A stretch of 64,000 nucleotides of DNA from Achromobacter sp. MYb9 (GTDB lineage: Bacteria > Pseudomonadota > Gammaproteobacteria > Burkholderiales > Burkholderiaceae_B): the NCBI RefSeq assembly GCF_002975275.1, contig NZ_PCOQ01000002.1:62001-126000 (forward strand). Direction: 5' to 3'. The position numbers and the translations under genes are program-made. Under the pieces are notes generated by a model, which searched no databases, had not been told where the DNA came from, and was given only the letters and a program-made list of their open reading frames with translations. Every line of letters begins with the position of its first letter. Position 1 is the first letter of the stretch. Shown here piece by piece: positions 57,249-64,000 of the stretch.

Positions 57249-60200
57249 TGAAAGCGCTACTCGACCTATTTAAGCAAGTCTCGCAAGACGAGCAATTCGA
57301 TGCCATCAAGATCGGCATCGCCTCGCCCGAGAAGATCCGTTCGTGGTCTTACGGCGAAGTTCGCAAGCCCGAGACCATCAACTACCGCACGTTCAAGCCT
57401 GAACGTGACGGTTTGTTCTGCTCCAAGATCTTTGGCCCGATCAAAGACTACGAGTGCTTGTGCGGCAAGTACAAGCGCCTGAAGCATCGTGGCGTGATCT
57501 GCGAAAAGTGCGGCGTTGAAGTTACCGTTGCCAAGGTTCGCCGTGAACGCATGGGCCACATCGAGCTGGCCAGCCCCGTCGCGCACATCTGGTTCCTGAA
57601 GAGCCTGCCGTCGCGTCTGGGCATGGTGCTCGACATGACCCTGCGCGACATCGAACGCGTTCTGTACTTCGAAGCCTGGTGCGTGATCGAACCTGGCATG
57701 ACGCCGCTCAAGCGCGGCCAGATCATGTCGGATGACGATTTCCTCGCCAAGACCGAAGAGTACGGCGACGACTTCCGTGCCCTGATGGGCGCGGAAGCCG
57801 TGCGCGAACTGCTGCGCACCATCGACATCGACCGCGAAGTGGAAACGCTGCGCGGCGAGTTGAAGGCCACCAGCTCTGAAGCCAAGATCAAGAAGATTTC
57901 CAAGCGCCTGAAGGTGCTGGAAGGCTTCCAGAAGTCGGGCATCAAGGCCGAGTGGATGGTCATGGAAGTGCTGCCCGTGCTGCCGCCGGACCTGCGTCCG
58001 CTGGTGCCGCTGGACGGCGGCCGCTTCGCGACCTCCGACCTGAACGACCTGTACCGCCGCGTCATCAACCGCAACAACCGCTTGAAGCGCCTGCTGGAGC
58101 TCAAGGCGCCGGAAATCATCCTGCGCAACGAAAAGCGGATGCTGCAGGAAGCCGTTGACTCGCTGCTGGACAACGGTCGCCGTGGCAAGGCCATGACGGG
58201 CGCCAACAAGCGCCAGCTGAAGTCCCTGGCCGACATGATCAAGGGCAAGAGCGGCCGTTTCCGTCAGAACTTGCTGGGCAAGCGCGTCGACTACTCGGGC
58301 CGTTCGGTCATCGTGGTGGGCCCGCAGCTCAAGCTGCATCAGTGCGGTCTGCCCAAGCTGATGGCCCTGGAACTGTTCAAGCCGTTCATCTTCAATCGTC
58401 TGGAGATGATGGGCCTGGCCACGACCATCAAGGCTGCCAAGAAGCTGGTGGAAAGCCAGGAACCGGTGGTCTGGGACATCCTGGAAGAAGTCATCCGCGA
58501 ACACCCGGTCATGCTGAACCGTGCGCCCACGCTGCACCGTTTGGGCATCCAGGCGTTCGAGCCGGTCCTGATCGAAGGCAAGGCCATCCAGCTGCACCCG
58601 CTGGTTTGCGCGGCGTTCAACGCCGACTTCGACGGTGACCAGATGGCTGTCCACGTGCCGCTGTCGCTGGAAGCCCAGCTGGAAGCGCGCACGCTGATGC
58701 TGGCGTCCAACAACGTCCTGTTCCCGGCCAACGGCGAACCGTCGATCGTGCCGTCCCAAGACATCGTGTTGGGTCTGTACTACACGACGCGTGAGCGCAT
58801 CAACGGCCGCGGCGAAGGCATCTTCTTCACCGACGTCGCTGAAGTGCAACGCGCCTATGACAACGGCGAAGTCGAACTGCAATCCCGCGTGACCGTGCGT
58901 CTGAAAGAGCACGAGCGCGACGAGGCTGGCGAATGGCAACCGGTTATCCGCCGTCACGAGACGACGGTCGGCCGCGCGCTGCTGTCCGAAATCCTGCCGA
59001 AGGGTCTGCCCTTCACGGTCCTGAACAAGGCCCTGAAGAAGAAGGAAATTTCGCGCCTGATCAACCAGTCGTTCCGCCGTTGCGGCCTGCGCGACACGGT
59101 GATCTTCGCTGACAAGCTGATGCAGTCCGGCTTCAAGCTGGCCACGCGCGGCGGTATCTCGATCGCCATGGGCGACATGCTGATCCCGACCGCCAAGGAA
59201 GGCATCCTGGCCGAAGCCAGCCGCGAAGTGAAGGAAATCGACAAGCAGTACTCGTCGGGTCTGGTCACGTCCCAGGAACGCTACAACAACGTGGTGGACA
59301 TCTGGGGCAAGGCTGGCGACAAGGTCGGCAAGGCGATGATGGAACAACTGGCCACCGAGCCGGTTGTGAACCGTCACGGCGAAGAAGTGCGACAGGAATC
59401 GTTCAACTCGATCTACATGATGGCTGACTCGGGCGCCCGCGGTTCGGCCGCCCAGATCCGCCAGCTGGCCGGTATGCGCGGCCTGATGGCCAAGCCGGAC
59501 GGCTCGATTATCGAAACGCCCATTACCGCGAACTTCCGTGAAGGTCTGAACGTGCTTCAGTACTTCATCTCGACTCACGGCGCGCGTAAGGGTCTGGCCG
59601 ATACGGCACTGAAGACCGCAAACTCGGGTTACCTGACTCGTCGTCTGGTCGACGTGACGCAAGACTTGGTGATCACCGAGGACGATTGCGGTACGTCGCT
59701 GGGCTACAACATGAAGGCCCTGGTGGAAGGTGGTGAAGTCATCGAACCGCTGCGCGACCGCATCCTGGGTCGTGTTGCCGCCGTGGACATCATCAACCCG
59801 GACACGCAGGAAACGGCCATCGTCGCCGGCACCCTGCTGGACGAAGACCTGGTCGACACCATCGACCGCATCGGCGTGGACGAAGTCAAGGTCCGCACCC
59901 CGCTGACGTGCGAAACGCGTCACGGTCTGTGCGCACACTGCTACGGCCGCGATCTGGGTCGCGGCTCACCGGTCAACCAGGGCGAAGCAGTTGGCGTTAT
60001 CGCTGCCCAGTCCATCGGTGAACCGGGCACGCAGCTCACGATGCGTACGTTCCACATCGGTGGTGCGGCGTCGCGTTCGGCCCTGGCCAGCGCGGTGGAA
60101 ACGAAGTCCAGCGGTCTGGTGGGCTTTGCCAGCACGATGCGCTATGTCACGAACGCCAAGGGCGAACGCGTTGCGATTTCGCGCTCGGGCGAACTGGCGA

Positions 60201-61492
60201 TCTTCGACGACAACGGCCGCGAACGCGAACGCCACAAGATCCCGTACGGCGCGACCGTGCTGGTGGGCGATGGCGAAGCCGTGAAGGCTGGCGCACGTCT
60301 GGCGACGTGGGACCCGCTGACCCGTCCGATCGTGTCGGAATACGGTGGCGCCGTCCGCTTCGAGAACATCGAAGAAGGCGTGACCGTTGCCAAGCAGGTG
60401 GACGAAGTCACCGGCCTGTCGACGCTCGTCGTCATCACGCCGAAGACCCGTGGCGGCAAGATCGTCATGCGTCCGCAGATCAAGCTGGTGAACGAAGCTG
60501 GCGAAGACGTCAAGATCGCCGGCACCGATCACTCGGTGAACATCTCGTTCCCGGTGGGCGCGCTGATTACCGTGCGTGACGGGCAGCAGGTTGCCGTGGG
60601 TGAAGTTCTGGCGCGTATTCCGCAAGAATCGCAAAAGACCCGCGACATTACCGGCGGTCTGCCGCGTGTGGCCGAACTGTTCGAAGCCCGTTCGCCCAAG
60701 GACGCCGGCATGCTCGCCGACGTTACCGGTACGGTGTCGTTCGGTAAGGACACGAAGGGCAAGCAGCGTCTGGTCATCACCGACCTGGAAGGCGTGAGCC
60801 ACGAGTTCCTGATTCCGAAGGAAAAGCAGGTTCTGGTGCACGACGGCCAAGTGGTGAACAAGGGCGAAATGATCGTGGACGGCCCGGCCGATCCCCACGA
60901 CATCCTGCGCCTGCAAGGCATCGAGAAGCTGGCGACGTACATCGTCGACGAAGTGCAGGACGTTTACCGTCTGCAAGGCGTGAAGATCAACGACAAGCAC
61001 ATCGAAGTGATTGTTCGTCAGATGCTGCGTCGTGTGAACATCGTTGACGCTGGCGATACCGAGTTCATCCCGGGCGAGCAAGTCGAGCGCTCCGAACTGC
61101 TGAACGCCAACGATCGCATGGCTGCCGAAGACCGTATCCCGGCAACCTACGACAACGTGCTGTTGGGTATCACGAAGGCCTCGCTGTCGACCGACTCGTT
61201 CATTTCGGCTGCATCGTTCCAGGAAACCACGCGTGTCCTGACCGAAGCCGCCATCATGGGCAAGCGCGACGACCTGCGTGGCCTGAAGGAAAACGTTATC
61301 GTCGGCCGCCTCATCCCGGCGGGTACCGGCCTGGCTTACCACCACGCACGCCGCGACAAGGAAGAGCTGGAGGCAGCGGAACGCGAAGCCGCTCGCCAGC
61401 AGGCCAACCCGTTCGAAGACTCGCCGGTTACGGTGGGCGCGGACGACCAGGCCCCGGCCGCCGACGTCGGCACGGACGATTCCGCCGAATAA
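57248..61492 (+). CDS. rpoC: RNA polymerase beta' subunit
   Basis: The 1414-aa beta' subunit. It begins [20 protein letters not shown]. The N-terminal zinc ribbon cysteines are in [20 protein letters not shown] followed by CGVEV. The catalytic Mg-binding loop is [16 protein letters not shown]. The second zinc site is seen in [19 protein letters not shown]. The C terminus is an acidic tail ending [18 protein letters not shown]. It ends the operon; tandem hairpins follow. The str operon (rpsL-rpsG-fusA) does not follow in this window. Confidence 0.99.
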
Positions 61493-61506
61493 GCGGAATC
61501 CCGGTC

Positions 61507-61581
61507 AGCCCCCCGCGCGCCGTCCTGGCGCGGGGGCTGAAAACAAGAAGGCCGCTGATGCGAATCAGCGGCCTTTTTCTT
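61507..61581 (+). terminator. Tandem hairpins ending the rpoBC operon
   Basis: A GC-rich hairpin (AGCCCCC..., about 61507-61538) is followed by a strong terminator. AAGGCCGCTGAT (61548-61559) pairs with ATCAGCGGCCTT (61564-61575) around GCGA, then TTTCTTTTT. Confidence 0.92.
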
Positions 61582-61623
61582 TTTGCGCGGCTGGCTTGTC
61601 GTGCAAGCCGGCGTGCGCTGCGG

Positions 61624-62019
61624 CTACTTCCCGGCTTGCGTCCGCGCGCGTTGGAAGGCCGGTCCCCAGGACGGGTGTCCGGCTTCGTTCGGGGCTAGTT
61701 CAAAAGTAGGATCCAGCGCCAGGATGCGGGCGAAGCTGTCTTGGCACAACTGGGCGTAACGCGTGACGCAATAGCTGAATGCCTGCAACTTGTAGGCTTC
61801 GACGCGCATGGCGCGGGGTGAAGCGGCCAGGGCGTCCGAGGTGGCGACACCGCGGATGACTTCGCCGTAGCGGCCGGCGCCATAGGCGTCACGGATTTGT
61901 TGCAATTGCGTCAGCGCCTCGGGGGTAGCGGGGGCTTCGGGCTGGCCGGATGGGAGTCCGGCGCAGCCCGCCAACATCAAGGACGCGCCGAGCAGACTGC
62001 TCAGAAAGCGAATTTTCAT
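61624..62019 (-). CDS. Small lipoprotein, TssQ-like
   Basis: A 131-aa predicted outer-membrane lipoprotein. The signal peptide MKIRFLSSLLGASLMLAGC has a lipobox LAGC with Cys19; Ala follows, so the outer membrane is expected. The mature part looks like a short TPR-type helical repeat (IRDAYGAGRYGEVIRG, then LQAFSYCVTRYAQLCQDSFA and ILALDPTFELAPNEAGHP). This pattern resembles the TssQ family of type VI secretion-associated lipoproteins, from memory. No core T6SS gene is in the window. It is divergent from the pseudokinase gene. Confidence 0.75.
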   Translation of the reverse strand: MKIRFLSSLLGASLMLAGCAGLPSGQPEAPATPEALTQLQQIRDAYGAGRYGEVIRGVATSDALAASPRAMRVEAYKLQAFSYCVTRYAQLCQDSFARILALDPTFELAPNEAGHPSWGPAFQRARTQAGK

Positions 62020-62145
62020 GGCTTGAAAGGGAAGTAGGGATATTGGGCGGTACGCTATCGTGCCACAGCCTGATGCGCTCGGACATTTTCGGCAATGTCC
62101 TGGTGTTGCGGATTGGATAATATTCAGGCTAATCAACCTTTGCAC

Positions 62146-63432
62146 ATGACGCGCATGAGCGCAATTCCGATAATGCCTTCGTCCACCGGCCTCCTGACGC
62201 CGCGTGGCCCCTTTTCTGGCGCTGCGCCGCTTGCCCTGCGTCCCTTGAGTGCGATCGCCGCCAGCACGGCGGGGGGCGTGCCGGAAACACGCATCAAGCG
62301 GCTCCTGTCGGATCTGCTGCCGTCGCTGATTGCCTTGCACGCGCAGGGCGAAATCTGTGGCGATATCTCGCTGGAAACCGTGGGCATGGACGAGGGCGCG
62401 CGCGCGCATCTGCTGCCCGAACTCGTGGTGGCGCGCTCCCGTCGCGCAAGCCGAAGCCCGACTCCCGGTTTCGCGCCGTTCGAGCTCTATTCCGACTCCA
62501 CCGAATGGCCGCGTGGCCCCTGGAGCGACGTCTACGCCTTGTGCGCGGTGATGCATGCCCTGGTGACCGGCCATCGCCCGACGCCCGCGCCGGAACGCCG
62601 CGCGATGGACACTTACGAGCCGTTGGCATCGCAAGGCCTTTCCAAGTACAGCCCCGATTTCCTGGCCGTCATCGATAGCGGGTTGGCCATGGCGCCTGCC
62701 GATCGGCCGCAGACCTTGGCCGAGCTAGCTGCCTTGCTGGGCGTGGCGGCATACATCGAACCGGCGCCGGTTGAAGCCGACGCCACGGCGGGGGCCGCCT
62801 ATGTGCCGCCGCCCACGGCCCATGCGGCCAAGCCGGCCAGCCGCCGCCGTCCGCTGTTGGGGCTGCTGTCCGTCGTGGCGCTGATCGGCATCGGCATGTA
62901 TGCGTGGGTCCATTGGGGCATGGGGACGCCACACTCTTTGATCACAAGCTCGGAACTGGTCCAGCCCAACCCGCCAGCGGTGCTCCCGGCCCCGCAAACG
63001 AACTTGCCGCCTGTCGCGTCGACGCCGCCGCTGCCCACCGCCCAATGGCAACCTTCCGCGCCGCCCGTGCCCCAGCCGGAACAGGCGCCCGCTACGAAGG
63101 AGCCAAGCGCGGCGGAGTCACCCGCTCCCGCCGCCCCGGCGGAAATGCCGGATCCCACCGCTCAAGCGCCGGCTGCCGCGGCCCCGTCTGCCAATGAGGC
63201 ACCCAAGCCCAGGCCGTTGGCGGTGCCCGTGACGGTGCGCCTGGACATCCGTCCTTGGGGCGAGGTGTGGATCAACGGTATCGCGCGCGGGATCAGCCCG
63301 CCCGTCAAAGAGCTGCGCTTGATACCTGGGAAATACCAGGTGGTGCTGCGCAACGCGGACTTGCCGCCGTATCGGGGCACGCTGGAGATCAAGGCCGGCA
63401 AGCCCGGCGTGATCTCGCACACCTTTCAATAG
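62146..63432 (+). CDS. Truncated Ser/Thr pseudokinase with TM segment and PEGA-like tail
   Basis: A 428-aa protein. Residues about 40-200 resemble the C-lobe of a Hanks-type kinase: LHAQGEICGDISLETVGM stands for the catalytic loop, PGFAPFELY for the APE motif, and WSDVYALCAVMHALVTGHRP for the following helix. The N-lobe (glycine loop, ATP-binding lysine) and a DFG motif are not visible, so it is probably inactive. A membrane segment (LLGLLSVVALIGIGMYAWVH) is near 240-260, followed by a Pro/Ala-rich linker. The tail (about 363-428) looks like a PEGA domain (GEVWINGIARGISPPVKELR). The start is uncertain: ATGs lie at 62095, 62146 and 62155. Confidence 0.8.
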   Translation: MTRMSAIPIMPSSTGLLTPRGPFSGAAPLALRPLSAIAASTAGGVPETRIKRLLSDLLPSLIALHAQGEICGDISLETVGMDEGARAHLLPELVVARSRRASRSPTPGFAPFELYSDSTEWPRGPWSDVYALCAVMHALVTGHRPTPAPERRAMDTYEPLASQGLSKYSPDFLAVIDSGLAMAPADRPQTLAELAALLGVAAYIEPAPVEADATAGAAYVPPPTAHAAKPASRRRPLLGLLSVVALIGIGMYAWVHWGMGTPHSLITSSELVQPNPPAVLPAPQTNLPPVASTPPLPTAQWQPSAPPVPQPEQAPATKEPSAAESPAPAAPAEMPDPTAQAPAAAAPSANEAPKPRPLAVPVTVRLDIRPWGEVWINGIARGISPPVKELRLIPGKYQVVLRNADLPPYRGTLEIKAGKPGVISHTFQ

Positions 63433-63440
63433 GGGCTGCG

Positions 63441-64000
63441 CTACGGCGCGTCGGGCGCTGCGGGCAGGCGCAAGGTGAATACCGAGCCGACGCCCGGTTC
63501 GCTGCTGACTTCCACCGACCCGCCATGGCGTTCGGCCACCGTGCGCACGAACGCCAGGCCCAAACCCGCGCCGCCCACATCGCCGCGCGTTTCCACGCCT
63601 ATCCGCGAGAACGGTTCGAACAGGCGGGCCAGATCCGCCTCGGCGATGCCTTGGCCCTGGTCGCGGACGTGCACGCGCCAGAAACCGGGCGTTTCGTCGA
63701 TGCTGCATTCGATCCGTGTCTGGGCAGGGCTGTATTTGATGGCGTTGTCGATCAGATTGCACAGCGCGCGCATCAAGAGCGTCTGGTCGCCGCGCGTGTA
63801 GGCGGCGGGCAATGGTAGCCGCAGTTCCAGCGCGATGCCACGCTTGTGGGCAGACGCCCAGAATTCGTCGACGCCGTCCTGCAGCAGGCTGCCCAGGTCC
63901 AATTCCACGGCGCTGATCGTCATGGATTCGGCCCGCGTCAGATGCACGAAGTCGTCGACAAGATGCAGGGTGCGGTTGGCCAGTGTGGCGATGCGGGTCA
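63441..64000 (-). CDS. Sensor histidine kinase, C-terminal part (5' end outside window)
   Basis: The frame is open to the window end, so this is the 3' part of the gene. The first visible residues (RIATLANRTLHLVDDFVHLT) are the second helix of a HisKA dimerisation domain. The HATPase domain is complete: N-box LCNLIDNAIKYS, G1 VRDQGQGIAEAD, F-box LFEPFSRIG and G2 GGAGLGLAFV. It ends RLPAAPDAP. It is convergent with the pseudokinase gene, separated by 8 bp. The sensor part, phospho-acceptor His and partner regulator are outside. Confidence 0.93.
   Translation of the reverse strand, partial: TRIATLANRTLHLVDDFVHLTRAESMTISAVELDLGSLLQDGVDEFWASAHKRGIALELRLPLPAAYTRGDQTLLMRALCNLIDNAIKYSPAQTRIECSIDETPGFWRVHVRDQGQGIAEADLARLFEPFSRIGVETRGDVGGAGLGLAFVRTVAERHGGSVEVSSEPGVGSVFTLRLPAAPDAP

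Overview
The window looks like the origin-proximal part of the chromosome of a GC-rich betaproteobacterium of the family Alcaligenaceae, probably Achromobacter or a close Bordetella relative. The main reasons are the gene order mnmG-rsmG-parA-parB followed by tRNA-tuf-tRNA-secE-nusG-rplKAJL-rpoBC, RpoB and RpoC lengths (1370 and 1414 aa) that match that family as I recall it, and the many tripartite-tricarboxylate (Tct/Bug) transport components. The assignment is from gene content and memory; I ran no search. I see no IS element, prophage, integrase or CRISPR array.

Left part (1-15.4 kb): the 3' end of a catalase gene; a minus-strand operon for a TauD-like dioxygenase with a Tau/Ssu-type ABC importer; a minus-strand dipeptide-type ABC operon that ends in an M20 amidohydrolase; then mnmE, a small GNAT acetyltransferase and a ClC chloride channel. 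An unusual 490-bp gene-free stretch with two perfect DnaA boxes and an AT-rich tract lies before tctD. Next (15.4-23.6 kb): the tctDE two-component system, the tctCBA tricarboxylate transporter, a class I/II aminotransferase, an AbrB-family membrane protein and a cold-shock protein.

Origin region (23.64-26.09 kb): 2.4 kb without genes. It holds a cluster of DnaA boxes (about 23.83-25.0 kb), an AT-rich tract, and nine ParB-binding parS sites (eight essentially perfect) between 24,878 and 26,031. The last parS overlaps the predicted -35 element of the mnmG promoter. This is the likely oriC and centromere, with its binding proteins ParA and ParB encoded just downstream. Perfect TTATCCACA boxes also occur inside genes up to 22 kb left and 10 kb right of it, far above chance.

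Right part (26-47.5 kb): the mnmG-rsmG-parA-GNAT-parB-asparaginase run; a sulfur module (LysR regulator, divergent thiol dioxygenase, cystathionine beta-lyase-like enzyme, four-module rhodanese); an orphan Bug-type binding protein; and a divergent catabolic cluster. On the minus strand that cluster has a PhnSTUV-like ABC importer and a DeoR regulator. On the plus strand it has an inositol-monophosphatase-like phosphatase, a glutamine-synthetase-like ligase, an aldehyde dehydrogenase and an iron alcohol dehydrogenase. These together suggest an uncharacterised gamma-glutamyl route for a phosphorylated amino alcohol such as phosphoethanolamine. 47.5-61.6 kb is the tRNA(Tyr,Gly,Thr)-tuf-tRNA(Trp)-secE-nusG-rplKAJL-rpoBC block. 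The end of the window has a TssQ-like lipoprotein, a truncated pseudokinase with a PEGA-like tail and the 3' part of a sensor kinase gene.
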